Both the position numbers and the translations under genes were made by a program. From Proteles cristata cristata (Eukaryota; Chordata; Mammalia; Carnivora; Hyaenidae): a stretch of 64,000 nucleotides of DNA. The notes below the pieces were generated by a model, which did not search any database, was not told the origin of the DNA, and worked only from the letters and a program-made list of their open reading frames with translations. Within the stretch, counting starts at the first letter, position 1; every line of letters starts with the position of its first letter. The stretch is from positions 310,001 to 374,000 of the forward strand of contig JAESUZ010003404.1 in NCBI GenBank assembly GCA_017311185.1. Direction: 5' to 3'. Shown piece by piece: positions 22,755-34,699 of the stretch.

Positions 22755-22872
22755 CCTGCAGCCTGGATCCTGCTTCAGATTCTGTGTCTCCCTCTCTCTC
22801 TGCCCTCCCCAGCTTGCACTCTCTCTCTCTCTCAAAAATAAATAAACATTAAAAATAATAAAAAATAAATAA
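22755..22872 (+). mobile_element. 5'-truncated CAN-SINE
   Basis: Only the 3' half: CCTGGATCCTGCTTCAGATT, CT-rich run, AATAAATAAACATT tail. Confidence 0.88.
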
Positions 22873-22969
22873 AATGGGAAGATTTACAACAGATGGATGA
22901 CAAAGAGGTTGCAACTGTAAAATAATAATAATAATAAAATCTAATGTGACATTGATGTGCTAATTGGAA

Positions 22970-23340
22970 TGAATTGCGGAAGAGAAACCGGAGGTAAGAT
23001 AGAAACCTCTTGCAGCAACCCAGGAGGGCTGGGCTAAGGGCCTAAGGGAAGGCAGAGATCACAGATAAGGGGCAAAAAAGACTTATGATATATTTGGGGG
23101 TTGGTATCAACAGGACTTGGGAAGGAGCACTTTGCAGGGGTGAGCAAGGAGGAGAAACCACAGAAAACTCCTAAGTTTCAGATTCGAGGAGTAAATAATG
23201 AAGGATGTAAAAAGAGCTATCAGAACGTGAGGGAAGTTCATGAGTTCAGGGGTTTTAGGATGACACACCAGAAGGAAAAGACTAATGAGTCCAATCATTA
23301 TTGCCAGTTAAGTCAGGATTATTGTGGTCCATGTAATTAG
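22970..23340 (+). repeat. piece of the ancient long dispersed repeat
   Basis: GCAGCAACCCAGGAGGGCTG, TCAACAGGACTTGGG and CTCCTAAGTTTCAGATT follow its known order; separate from the 21780 piece. Confidence 0.45.
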
Positions 23341-23468
23341 TGAATCAGGGAATTAGAGAACAGTAGGGCGAAAGCCCCTGAGTCACAGCTGGGTCAGCCT
23401 TGCTCTGCGCAGTCAGTAATTTGTGAGTATGTAATGTTTATTACCTGGAGGCTTTTTCTTTTTTTTTT

Positions 23469-23677
23469 TTTAATGTTTTTATTTATTTCTAGGAGAGAGA
23501 GAGACAGCGTGAGCAGGGGAGGGGCAGAGAGAGAGGGAGACGCGGAATCTGAAACAGGCTCCAGGCTCTGAGCTGGCAGTCAGCACAGAGCCCGACCCGG
23601 GGCTCGAACCCACGGACCACGAGATCATGACCTGAGCCGAAATCAGAGCTTAACCGACTAAGCCACCCAGGCGCCCC
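23469..23677 (-). mobile_element. CAN-SINE, intermediate subtype
   Basis: Has GACAGCGTGAGCAGGGGAGG and GGCAGTCAGCACAGAGCCC of the young subtype but retains older positions; head CCACCCAGGCGCCCC at right. Confidence 0.92.
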
Positions 23678-23881
23678 ACCTTAAGGCTTTTTCTAACTGC
23701 CCCCCCACACATACATTTTTTGTGTGTGAAATTCCCATGAGGCAATATTGGGCAGTAGGAGTCTTTGTGACCTTGGGCAGGTTTCTTAACCTCTTTGTAG
23801 TCTGGTGTTGTTCCTGGAAATGATAATAGAACCTATTTAATCACTTTTGTGAGGATTCAATGATTTATTTAAAAAGAAATT

Positions 23882-24082
23882 TTTTTGTGTGTGTTCATTT
23901 ATTTTTGAGAGACAGAGCACAAGTTGGGCAGGGCCAGAAAGAGAAGGAGACAGAATCCGAAGCCGGCTCCAGGCTCTGAGCTGTCAGCACAGAGCCCGAC
24001 GCGGGGCTTGAACTCACAAGCCGTGAGATCATGACCTGAACCGACGTCAGAGGCTTCACCAACTGAGCCACCAGGCGCCACA
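23882..24082 (-). mobile_element. CAN-SINE
   Basis: TTTATTTTTGAGAGACAGAG tail side at left, head GAGCCACCAGGCGCC at right. Confidence 0.9.
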
Positions 24083-24339
24083 CCAAATGCTTATTTGTGT
24101 CACAGACACATCTGGCAGCTGAGATCAGGGACGGCAGTGGGGCGAGCAGGGACAATGGGACTCTGTTGCGAAGGCCCAGGCTAACCCTCCCCACACACAT
24201 TGTACGCATCCGATTCCATGGGTGTCTATCGTCTGTCCTCCTCTTCCCAATATATACAAAGATGTTAAAATAATAACACTCCGCTATTGGCAATGTGCCC
24301 TTGCCTTGCCATTGGTATTTGCACCTGATGCAATTCCAT

Positions 24340-24428
24340 TTAATTTGTGTAGCAGCTCTCTGAAATAGGTTCTATTATTCCCATTTTGCATAGGAGGAAA
24401 ATGAATTTCAGAGAAATACAAGGCCAAT
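24340..24428 (+). mobile_element. MIR remnant
   Basis: GAAATAGGTTCTATTATTCCCATTTTGCATAGGAGG-type core (24361-24396) is characteristic of the MIR core. Confidence 0.75.
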
Positions 24429-25355
24429 GTCCTGCTGGAAAAGGGTCCTCAGGTATGGCTCTAGGTGGTCTCTGGATAATCTGATCTGTGCTGATGTATT
24501 AACCATGAGCCATGTACAGCTGCAGAGATGCAACTACTCAGAATTAGGATATGCGACAAGTGTTAAATACACACTAGAGTTTGAAGTGCTTAACGTGGAT
24601 AAAATAATGCAAAAAATCTCATTAATAATTTTTATATTGATCACTTCTTTAAATGATAATATTTGGGACAGAATGGGTTAATTAAGCATATTCTTAAATT
24701 CAACTTCACCTTTTTCCGTTTGCTTTTTTAGTATGGCACTTAGAAAATTTTAAATTGCATATGTGGCTCACCTTTGTGGCTTGCATCACATTTCCACTGG
24801 GCAGCACGGACCTAGAATTTCATTTGTGGTGAGTCATTAATTGTCCTGAGTTGCATAATGAGTTGCCCCCCAAATCTAGTGGCCCAACTCAACCATTTCA
24901 TTGCATGGATCAGGAATTCAAGTGGGATTGGGTGGGCCACTTCTCAGCACCGGGTGATGTGGACTGGGGTCACTTGGTGGTATCCACAAGGCAGCTGGGT
25001 GGTCTCGCAGGCCCAAGTGGCTTCATTCGCACACCTGTGCCTTGGCTGGAAGGCTGGAGCCCTCGGGGCTCCTCTCCCCTTCATCTCCATGGAGTCACAA
25101 ACATCTCCAATGTTCTCCCCGGCAGGGAGTTGAACTTCTGTGACTGTGCAGACTTCAAGAGCAAGGGGCAGGGAATGGAGGCTTCCAGCCTCTTCAGGCT
25201 TCCTTCTGGAAACTAGCAGTATAATTTCTCCTGTTCTGTTGCTTGACACAGTCACAGATTCCACTCACAGGGAAGGGTAAGGGACAGAGATTCCACCTCA
25301 AGATGGAAGCTGGGTCCAAGAACTTGCATCCACTTTTAATCTAGCAAGTTAATCT
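24429..25355. other. intergenic, nothing recognised
   Basis: The overlapping open frames at 24850-25260 lack domain character; no repeat was identified. Confidence 0.5.
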
Positions 25356-25359
25356 AGGG

Positions 25360-25452
25360 CGGTGATTCTTATACTTTAGCTCACCTCAGAATCACCTAGA
25401 GTGGCGTTAAAAGTCGTTATCATTGGGTCCTGCATCTAAAATGTCTGAATCC
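25360..25452 (+). mobile_element. MER5-like DNA transposon fragment
   Basis: TCACCTCAGAATCACCTAGAG resembles MER5; truncated by a SINE on the right. Confidence 0.55.
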
Positions 25453-25546
25453 AGAGAGCCTGTGTGGGGCTTGAACTCACAAACCATGAGATTGTGACCT
25501 GAGCCGAAGTTGGACCCTCAACCAACTGAGCCACCCAGGTGCCCCA
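25453..25546 (-). mobile_element. 3'-truncated CAN-SINE fragment
   Basis: Only the head half (from GTGGGGCTTGAACTC to CCACCCAGGTGCCCC). Confidence 0.88.
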
Positions 25547-25576
25547 AGAATTTGTATTATTAATAAGGTCCCGACA

Positions 25577-25780
25577 GGGCTCCTGGGTGGCTCTGTCAGT
25601 TAAGCGTCCAACTTCGGCTCAGGTCATGATCTCATAGTTTGTGGGTTCGAGCCCCATGTCGGGCTCTGTGCTGATGGCTCACAGCCTGGAGCCTGTTTCA
25701 GATTCTGTGTCTCCCTCTCTCTCTGTCTCTCCCCTGCTCACGCTCTCTCTCTCTCTCTCCCAGAAATAAATTTTAAAAAA
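25577..25780 (+). mobile_element. CAN-SINE
   Basis: Complete copy, facing the previous fragment head to head; tail AGAAATAAATTTTAAAAAA. Confidence 0.92.
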
Positions 25781-26134
25781 ATGTCCCAGATGCTGCTGCT
25801 GCTGCTAGTGGTGGTCTGGAAGCCATGCTCGGAGCCCCAGGAATCCATACGTCAATATGACTAACAAAGAACAATCCCTTCCCACTCTGTCCCCTTTGCA
25901 ATCTTCACCTGGATCCACCCCAATGTATTTCCATAGAGTGTCGTATTTTCCTACTCCTATTCTTCATGGATCGAAGTAAAGCTTATACAATACCAGACAC
26001 AGTCCTTAATGGCTCAGCGAACAGGAGAGGATGTGCTCGTCACCACGCACAACTGAAGCAGGCAGGAACTATTAGACTGTACGTGTCAGATCTGAATGCC
26101 TTATGTAGCAGCATTCCATGCGCGTAAATAACTC

Positions 26135-26600
26135 ACTCACTGCATTTGCTATCTGCGGCTGTGTGACACATTGTTCTGAAACTTACTAGATTAAGACAAC
26201 ACACATTTATTATCTCATAGTTTCATGTCAGGAAGCCAGGAACAGATAAACCGAGTGGCTCTGGCTCAGGGTCTCCATGTGGCTGCACTCGATGTCAGCA
26301 AGGGCGGCAATCGCCTCAAGACCCAAGTAGGAGAGGCTCTGCTCCTGAGCTCATGCCCCGTCTTCTGGCAGGTCTCAGAAGATCCGCTTCCAAGCTCACT
26401 CTCATGGCTGTGAGCTAAAGAGTCTTGATTCTTTGCCACACATGCTGCCTCATGACACAGCAGGTGGTTTCCTCCAGGGTGAAGAAATCCAAGAGACGGC
26501 AGGAGGGACAGAAAGAGTGCTCGAGATGGAAGCCCCAGTCTTTTTATAACCTAACATTGGGGGTGATACCTCATTTCTCTGCCCTCTTTAATTCCTAAGA
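26135..26600 (+). repeat. ancient dispersed repeat, family not named
   Basis: Begins GCTGTGTGACACATTGTTCTG and contains AACACACATTTATTATCTCA and GATCCGCTTCCAAGCTCACT, a layout shared with a second copy at about 55860-56445. Confidence 0.5.
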
Positions 26601-26825
26601 AGTCAATAGTCCATAAAGGTGAAGATGACACAGGAGCAGTAATATACGCCAGGGATCGTTAGAGGACTTCTTAGCTCTGCTGTCCACAATATTAAAAGGA
26701 ATCCATAGAACCCAACAAAGTGGTAAGTTGAGTACTGACTGTATCCTAAAGTTACATAATCAGTCACAATCCATCTTGAAGTTACTTAGGACATACCATA
26801 TCCTCTTAAAATGTGACTATATATA

Positions 26826-27020
26826 CATATATTTTTTATTTGAGAGAGAGAGAGAGTGCATGAGTGGGCAAAATGGGCAGCATGAGAGAAAGAGAACCTT
26901 AAACAGGCTCCATGCTCAGTGCGGAACCCAACATGGGGCTTGATCCCACAACTCTGGGATCATGATGTGAGTTGAAATCAAGAGTTAGACACTCAACTGA
27001 CTGAGTCACGTAGGTGCCCC
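26826..27020 (-). mobile_element. CAN-SINE at the 3' end of an L1
   Basis: Tail side ATATTTTTTATTTGAGAGAG at left, head at 27020; adjoins the L1 that follows. Confidence 0.88.
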
Positions 27021-28060
27021 CAAAAGTGATTGAATATATTTTTTAATTTAAATCCAAGTTAGTTAACATATAGTGTAATAATGATTTCAGAAATAGAATT
27101 TAGTGATTCATCACTTACATATAACATCCTGTGCTTGTCCCAACAAGTGCCCTTCTTAATGCCCATCACCCATTTAGCCCACCCAACATCTCACCAGCAA
27201 CCTTCAGTTTGTTCTCTGTATTTAAGAGTCTCTTACAGTCTGTCTCCCTCTGTTTCTATCGTATTTTTTATTCCCTTCCCCTAGGTTCATCTGTGGTGTT
27301 TCTTAAATTCCACACATGAGTGAAATCATATGATATTTGTCTTTCTCTGACTTATTTCACTTGGCTTAATACAGTCTAGTTTCATCCACACTGTTGCAAA
27401 TGGCAAGATTTCACTACTTTTGATTGCCGAGTAATATTCCATTGTATGTATATACCACATCTTCCTTATGCATTCATCAGTTGATGGACATTTGTGCCCT
27501 TTACATCCTTTGGCTATTGTTGATAGCGCTGCTATAAACATCGGGGTGCATGTGCCCCTTCAAATCAGCATTTTTGTATCCCTTGGATAAATACCTAGTA
27601 GTGCAATCGCTGGATCATAGGGTAGTCCTATTTTTAACTTTTTGAGGAACCTCCATACTGTTTTCCAGAGTGACTGCCCCAGTTTGCATTCTCACCAGCC
27701 GTGCAAAAGGGCTCCTCTTTCTCCTCATCCTCATCATCATCTGTAGTTGCCTGAGTTGTTGATTTTAGCCATTCTGACAGGTGTGAGGTAGCATCTCATT
27801 GTGGCTTTGATTTGTATTCCCCTGGTGATGAGTGACGTTGAGCTTCGTTTCATGTGTCTGTTAGCCATCTGGATGTCTTTCTTTGTAAAAGTGGCTATTT
27901 ATGTCTTTTGTGATTTCTTCACTGGATTATTTGTTTGTTTTGGGTGTTGAGTTAGATTTCAGATACTAACCCTTCATCTGACATGTCGTTTGCAAATATC
28001 TTCTCCCATTCTGTCAGCTCCCTTTTAGTTTTGCTGACTGTTTCCTTCACTGATTGCCTA
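27021..28060 (-). mobile_element. 5'-truncated L1 (3' end of ORF2 plus 3' UTR)
   Basis: Minus strand translates to the ORF2 C-terminal region (CPSTDECIRKMWYIHTMEYY) preceded by PISLCLS-type sequence and followed by carnivore L1 3' UTR at 27030-27330. Broken by frameshifts. Confidence 0.92.
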
Positions 28061-28650
28061 TAATGTAAGTGCATTGCTATTTATCTTGTTCTGTGACAGC
28101 AGGATTATAAAATGATTCTCCGATAGTATTTAAAAGTATTATTAATAATTATAGAATAATAATGACAAGTTCTTATTGGCAGAAAGAGGACTAAGCCCCC
28201 ATTTAGTTACAGGCTTAATGATGACACAAAGTGAGAGATTAACATTGACCAATAGCATCCAAGCATCTAAAATTTATTTTTATAAGAGTCAACATTTTAG
28301 GTCTATTTTAAAATTATTTGCAAAATGGTGCCACTGGATTAGGAAAGTAAGTAATATTACCCTGAGTATCGCCTGGCAGGCACTATGCTGCTCTTTTAAC
28401 ACATGTTGCTATCTTGTTTCAGCTTTATCAAAACTCTACAACATAGGACACTGGGGCTCAGAGATTATAAATACTTTATCCATAGTGACTAAAAAGTTTT
28501 GAGTCCACATGCCCAGATTATTCCAAAACTCTTTTGTGTAAACTTTGCTGCCTTGTTAGCCAGTAAGGGTTTGGTTATTTGTGTCTTTAAACTTAATATC
28601 AAAGGTAGAATTTTTATAAGCAAATCATAAGCACATGTCAATTTCTATTT
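28061..28650. other. intergenic, nothing recognised
   Basis: AT-rich, no exon or identified repeat; 28320-28460 vaguely resembles MIR. Confidence 0.4.
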
Positions 28651-28652
28651 AA

Positions 28653-28861
28653 AAAAATTTTTAATGTTTATTTTTGAGGAAGAGAAAGAGAGAGACAAAA
28701 CATGAGTGGAGGAGGGGCAGAGAGAGAGAGAGACAGATCTGAAGCAGGCCGCAGGCTCTGAGCTCGCAGCACAGAGCCTAATGCAGGGCTCAAACTCACG
28801 AACTGAGATCATGACCTGAGCCAAAGTCAGACACTCAACCTACTGAGCCACCAAAACACCA
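28653..28861 (-). mobile_element. CAN-SINE
   Basis: AAAAATTTTTAATGTTTATTTTTGAG-type end at left; head GAGCCACCAAAACACC at right, mutated. Confidence 0.9.
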
Positions 28862-28972
28862 CAGGGTATGTCGATTTCTATGTCAGGTAATTATTAACAC
28901 GATAAAAATAATTAAGACAACGAACTTGGATTCCACTTATCTCAATCCAAGTTGGTTGTCTTGGTTATTTTT

Positions 28973-29186
28973 TTTTAATGTTTTTTTTTTATTAATTTCT
29001 AGGAGAGAGGAAGACAGCGTGAACAGGGGAGGGTCAGCGAGAGAGGGAGTCACAGACTGAAACAGGCTCCAGGCTCTGAGCTGGCAGTCAGCACAGAGCC
29101 CGACGCGGGGCTCGAACCCACGAACCGCGAGATCATGACCTAAGCGAAAGTCGGACGCCTAACCGACTAAGCCACCCAGGCACCCC
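28973..29186 (-). mobile_element. young-subtype CAN-SINE
   Basis: Perfect 16-bp duplication TGTCTTGGTTATTTTT at 28957-28972 and 29187-29202; carries the GACAGCGTGA and AGCGAAAGTCGGACGC markers. Confidence 0.96.
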
Positions 29187-29202
29187 TGTCTTGGTTATTT
29201 TT

Positions 29203-30066
29203 ATTGAATTTAACTGATACCAGAGTTGATTTTCATGATATAACACTACGTGGTCATATAGGGTGGCTTGAACAAAGTTAAGAATAGTCCCCCAGTCTCA
29301 AAGGCTTGGGCTGTAGTATAATCTGTCAGCACACTTAGACTAAGTCCAGTTGCTTTCCACCTTTTCCAAATTCTTTTTCTGCTTAATGGAACCATGTCTG
29401 GAAAGGTAGATCTGGAAGGCATTCTGTTTCCTGAGTACCTTTTAAGTGTTAGTCAGAATCAAACCATATTAATGCTCCATTAATCCTGAAAGGGTTTCCT
29501 CCCAATCTTTTGACTATCTAAGCTGGTTCTTTCTTCCAAATACCACGGCCAGCAGCCATAGTTTTACTATCAGTCATGTTCAAGAGACATGTATCTCAGG
29601 TTGAGCATGAATTGAATAAGTTAAGGCTCCTAGAGCCCATATCTTCAGGTTCTCTGGACCTTGAAGAGTAGATAGTTTGGAGGCAGAGGGAAAGAACATT
29701 CTAAGAACAAAGCCCAGCAACGGCAAATGCAAAAAGAACAGCCTGGGTTGCTCCATAGGGAAAGGCAACTGTTGTGCTTAGCAGAAGCATCCCTTGAGAA
29801 AGGGGTAGGGGTTGAGTCTGGAAAGGACGTTTGGGGTCAACTTGTGTACAACTATGGAAATTGAAAATATTCTAGTTAATGGAGAACAGATCATCATTCT
29901 CTGAGAAGAGGGAAGAGAATCAATCTTTTACCTTTTCATGGAAAAACAATTTTGGTGACGAGAGCAGAGAACTGAAAACTTTTGACATCATGGTGGGCAG
30001 TCATTCATTTGAAACTATTTTGTCACAGTGATAAAAAACTGATTACAAATCAAGTGAGGAGGGTAC
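29203..30066. other. 3' flank of the GPR141-like gene
   Basis: Probably part 3' UTR and intergenic. No clear polyadenylation signal, exon or repeat could be assigned. Confidence 0.4.
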
Positions 30067-30954
30067 TTAATGGACAACTCCAGCTACAAAGCACACCATA
30101 TCCAAGCAACAGACAGTAGTTAAAGCAATAAAAATTTCATTATAGAGCACTAACTTAGAATTGTCTATTTCTGAGTAATTTTGAATAAAGTATACCCGGA
30201 ATACATGGTGGGGTATAAAACAGACCACTATTACCAGAAGGAAGAAGAAGCTCTTGATTTGAGCTCTGTAGTCTTGATGGGCCCACAGGTCAGGCCAGAG
30301 AGCTTTCACCAGCTGGACAATGACACCCAGCTGTATCAGGAAGAGGATCACAACCGTTGTGATCATAATAACAATCATAGAGTAGTTCAAGGTAATGAAT
30401 TTTCTGCGGTTGAGATCTGTGTGGAACTCAAAGCATCGTTGTGGTCTTGAGGAACTTGGATTTATGCCATATTGTAAGAATAATATTGGCAAAAAAATGG
30501 TGCTACCCACAATCCAAATAACAATGCTCAAAACTACTACATGATGCTTTTGTAACTGTTGCATTTGGAGTTTCTTAAAATAGATGAGCAATCGGAATAT
30601 GACAATGGCCGCATAGAAAACAAAGGTGCCGTACATATGACCATATATAATGCCGCTGACCAATCGGCAGAAAAGGGTTCCAAACTCCCAGACACCTAAG
30701 ATATAATACCTCAGGCGGAATGGAAGGCTGATCAGGAGGATTGAATGCAGGACTATGATATTGAGAATGATTGTGGCAATCGCTGATCGGCTTTTCCTTC
30801 TGAGCATCACACATGACATCAGTGCCGTTCCAGTAGTCCCTCTGAGCAGAACCACGCCGTACAGTGTTGTCAGAATCACCCTGCATTGCTTGTCGCAGTA
30901 GCTGTGGTCTGTGTTTGAGGCATCTGACTGAGTGGTCGTATGGTTGGACTCCAT
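30067..30954 (-). CDS. GPR141B: GPR141-family class A G-protein-coupled receptor (GPR141B-like)
   Basis: Orphan rhodopsin-class receptor of the plasma membrane, 295 residues in one exon. The start is the first ATG (MESNHTT), giving an extracellular tail with sequon NHT. Approximate membrane helices: 26-51, 58-78, 97-119, 139-160, 190-214, 236-256, 270-292. Cys96 (GTLFCRL) and Cys174 (RCFEF) can form the TM3-ECL2 disulfide. TM6 carries CFIP (residues 245-248) and TM7 YNEIF (271-275), both typical of GPR141. The TM3 DRY motif is replaced by FRL (120-122) and TM7 has CLDMV in place of NPxxY; GPR141 itself also departs from both. The protein stops right after TM7 (AGVVH), about 15 residues shorter than human GPR141 as I recall it. 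An arginine (R38) sits inside TM1. Similarity to GPR141 is only about half by eye, so a paralogue fits better than the orthologue. An acceptor-like GATTTAG lies about 40 bp upstream, suggesting non-coding 5' exons. Confidence 0.82.
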   Translation of the reverse strand: MESNHTTTQSDASNTDHSYCDKQCRVILTTLYGVVLLRGTTGTALMSCVMLRRKSRSAIATIILNIIVLHSILLISLPFRLRYYILGVWEFGTLFCRLVSGIIYGHMYGTFVFYAAIVIFRLLIYFKKLQMQQLQKHHVVVLSIVIWIVGSTIFLPILFLQYGINPSSSRPQRCFEFHTDLNRRKFITLNYSMIVIMITTVVILFLIQLGVIVQLVKALWPDLWAHQDYRAQIKSFFFLLVIVVCFIPHHVFRVYFIQNYSEIDNSKLVLYNEIFIALTTVCCLDMVCFVAGVVH

Positions 30955-31554
30955 GTCTCCCCACAAAATGCTTCAAACACCAGAAACCCCTAAATCAAAA
31001 GTTTTGCAAAATTATAATGGATATATTAAAACTACACAGCAACTGCACTTTAATAGTCTTGGGTTTTGCAATCCCAGCTGATTATTTACAGATCTCAAGC
31101 TGTCTACCCAAAGTGGAGTCACAGACTCTACTTAACTACCCAAACATGCTGAAGAGATACAGTGAGGCTCAATCACAAAAATAAGTTTGCTTGAATATAA
31201 AATTCCCAACTGTACACACAGCTGTTCTATTCACAGATATGTCTACGCTCTCATACCAGGGCTGGGACTGCTCTGAGACATGTTAGCCCCTGGCATAAAA
31301 CTTAAGGAAGGGCCAAAAACTCAGTAATCAAAATAAACAACACTTTAACAGAATTTACAAAAAAAAAAAAATCAAAGTTGATGCAAAAAATTCACGAGGA
31401 ATAAAATAAAGGCAGAGTCAGTATATATGCAGCACACTCTCATATCGGATCTACAAGGGCCATTCCTCCTATCTTTAGGATTCAATTTGAGATAACGTAA
31501 GGAGGATCTTAAAAATTGTGTGCAATTTGTAAGAAGCAGCATTAGACAACATTT
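30955..31554. other. 5' flank of the GPR141-like gene
   Basis: Probably intron or 5' UTR; an acceptor-like GATTTAG|GGG lies just upstream of the start codon. A poly-A run at 31358-31370. No upstream exon placed. Confidence 0.4.
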
Positions 31555-31567
31555 AAAAGTATTTCAA

Positions 31568-31792
31568 GGGACGCCTGGGTGGCTTAGTCGGTTAAGCGTC
31601 CGACTTTCGCTTGGGTCATGATCTCGCGGTTCGTGGGTTCGAGCCCCGCGTCGGGCTCTGTGCTGACTGCCAGCTCAGAGCCTGGAGCCTGTTTCAGTCT
31701 GTGACTCCCTCTCCCTCTGACCCTCCCCTGCTCACACTGTCTCTCTCTCTCTCTCCAAGAAATAAATAAAACATTTAAAAAAAAAATAAAAT
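31568..31792 (+). mobile_element. young-subtype CAN-SINE
   Basis: Perfect 13-bp duplication AAAAGTATTTCAA at 31555-31567 and 31793-31805; head GACGCCTGGGTGGCTTAG, marker GACTTTCGCTTGGGTC. Confidence 0.96.
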
Positions 31793-31808
31793 AAAAGTAT
31801 TTCAAATA

Positions 31809-31915
31809 GGGACACCTGGCTGACTCAGTCAGTAGAGCATGCGACTCCTGTCCTTGGGGTCGTGAGTTCCAACCCCATGCTGGCCGTGGAATCAACTTTG
31901 AAAAACAAATAAATA
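31809..31915 (+). mobile_element. short older CAN-SINE of a different subfamily
   Basis: GGGACACCTGGCTGACTCAG, GCATGCGACTCCTGTCCTTG and GGGGTCGTGAGTTCC: the compact tRNA-derived type without the long CT-rich middle. Lies directly behind the young copy. Confidence 0.85.
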
Positions 31916-34075
31916 ATTTATGAAATATTTTCTACAAATTGCTTTTCAGCAGGAGCATTCTCTCCTGCACATATGCCCTAAACCCTCTCCTTCTTGCTAA
32001 CCTTGAATCTTTTCCTAGACTTGTTCACCTTGAATCTTTTCCTTGTGAAAAGTTGGGGTGGGTGGGTGAGTTCTGTTTAGTTTTTATTTAAGTTTTTCAG
32101 GGGTGAAGGGGTAAGAAGGAGCGACGGCATAGCAATCTGCCATCCTGCAGGTAAGTGCCAACTCTCACTGAGTCCCTGTGGTGTGTACATGAGTCACCAG
32201 GCTCCACGGAGCTCTGGCTATAAAATGGGAAAGGGCAGACCACCTACATTAAAAGGTGACTGGAAAACGAAATGAGTTAGTGTGCCTGATATAGCTTTAT
32301 AAGTATAGCAAAAAAAAAAAAAAGAAAAGAAAAAGAAAAAAAAGCATAAAAAAGTTAATGATTCTCAACATGAAGCAAGAGAAGCAAAAAGATCTTTATC
32401 TCTTTCTCCTTACCCTACACCTAGGCAGATATACAGTTATGTTACATTAAATTGTTGTGGCATCGGTAGCTACTTAATGAATATCTCAATAAAAAATAAA
32501 AAATAATCCCTTTTGGTCTGCTAAGCTTCTGCTGAAAAAAAATTAAAAAGTAAAAATAAGTAAAAAAACCTTTTTCAAACCTTTGACTGGACTCAGGCAC
32601 CAACGGGTCAGACCTCCCTGTCCAGAAGTGTCAGTGCTGTTTTTCCTCATATTCAGAAGCAGCGTTTGAGTGTTTGTAGCTGAGCGAGAAGTTACTCTCC
32701 AGAGAATGCCTAACTATCTTAGAATTTTTCTTCTGCTATTCCAGAATCTCCCTGTAGGGAATAAGTAAATTTTTTGTTTCCGAAACATTATACTGGACCT
32801 GGCATGCTTAATGCTATCAAATAAGATTTTATTGGAACTCAAAAACATAATTAAACCTGCACAACCTAAGCCTTATGTGCTGAAAGATGCATTGTAACGA
32901 AGTGCACATATTTAAAATATACAACGCTTCCATGTTTTGTGTGTGAAACAGAATCATTTTATATGATTTATGAACAAGTATGATACTAATTCACTTTTCA
33001 AATTTTGGCAGTCCTCGGGGCTAAGAAGACAAGACTCAAGCTTGAAATTATTTTAAAGCAGTGAAAATCAATTATTTATCAGGGCCACAGTCTAAATGGA
33101 CACAGATCTCAAGGCAGCATGGCATTTGGAAAGAGGCTGAACTGCCACTTACTAGCTGCCTAATCATGGGAGAAACACTTAAGCCTAAAGTTGTCTCTTC
33201 AGCTGTAAGTACTGATGGGAAGATCTGTTTTGTCAGAAGGAGGTTAAATTGTGTCTATAAAGAACCCAACAGATTCCCTGACATAGAATTGGTCATCAAA
33301 GCGCCAATGCCACTTTTCCCTCTGTAATGTACACAAAATACCTCCTAAACACAAGCTCCCATTCGTTCGTAGTTCTCAGAACTGACCCACAAATATTTAA
33401 ATGCACAGGGATTAAGTTCCATTGCTTTCCCCGCCCCTCATGACTTTATGATACTGCCCACCCCCAATATGGTCCTTCAACAGCTTATAATTTCTAGATA
33501 TTTCTTTGCTTGTTTTCTATGCAGGCAACAACCCAGACTACTTACTTGTTCTTTTTTCTTATGATTTACTTCTGGTGGAAGACTCAGGCCACCCTGGTCA
33601 TGTCCTGGTAATCTACATCTACGTAAGAACTGTTTGCTCGAATCAAGACTCCACTAACAGCAACCGTCAAGAGGAATCTTGGGATAGATGGTGGATGATA
33701 AAAGCGTTTTAGACTGATGGCTTCTGAAGTCTGGAACAGTCAAGATGGAGGACCCAGATAAACCCTGGGCCACAAACGGATGTTTGTCTGTATAACTTGT
33801 GGTTAAACAGATAATAGCTCAAAAGAAAAAAATGTATTCCTGTAAGTAAAGACTTTTGTTTTTACTATTAGTGATGTTTTTGCGGAAATTTTTCTTAGTA
33901 ACCTGAAAAACGTAAAGAGTTTTATTTTTTTTTTAAATGTTCTTTGTTATCATTCTTATATGTTTTACAGAATGACCTCATGGAGTACTTTCTCTGAGAC
34001 TTTCATATTCTCAACAGTATGCTCAAAATGTAGTTCTGTGTTTCAGTTTTTAGAGACTCCGTTCCCTCATTCACT
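31916..34075. other. intergenic or 5' intron, nothing recognised
   Basis: Contains an A-rich tract at 32309-32345. No exon, RNA gene or well supported repeat. Confidence 0.5.
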
Positions 34076-34079
34076 GCAT

Positions 34080-34690
34080 TTGTTTTCGTTTTTTGTTTTT
34101 ACAAATAGTTTATTGTCAAATTAGTTTCCACATAACACCCAGTGCTCATCCCCACACGTGCCTTCCTCCATGCCCATCTCCCCCCTCCCCCCCCACATCC
34201 ATCAGTCCTCAGTTTGTTCTCAGCATTCAAGAGTCTCTCATGGTTTGCCTCCCTCCCTCTCCCCCACCATTCCCCCCCTTCTTCTCCCCCTTGTTCCTCA
34301 GTTAAGTTCCTCCTAATCCACCTATACGTGCAAACATATGATATCTGTCCTTCTCTGCCTGACTTATTTCGCTCAGCATAACACCCTCAATTTCCATCCA
34401 TGTTGCTACATGTGGCCAGATTTCATTGTTTCTCATTGCCATGTAGTATTCCATGGTATAGATAAACCACATCTTCTTGATCCATCTGTCCGTTGATGGA
34501 CACTTAGGCTCTTTCCATGTTTTGGCTATTGTGGAGAGTGCTGCTATGAACACTGGGGTCCATGTGCCCCTCTGCATCAGCATTTCTGTGTCCACTGGGT
34601 AAATTCCCAGCAGTGCTATTGCTGGGTCCTAGGGGAGTTCTAGTGTTAGTTTCCTGAGGAACCTCCACACTGTTTTCCAGAGGGGCTGTA
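34080..34690 (-). mobile_element. 5'-truncated L1 3' end
   Basis: Reverse strand translates CPSTDRWIKKMWFIYTMEYY, the ORF2 C-terminal block, with 3' UTR at 34100-34320 (CACATAACACCCAGTGCTCA). Confidence 0.92.
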
Positions 34691-34699
34691 CCAGTCCTC

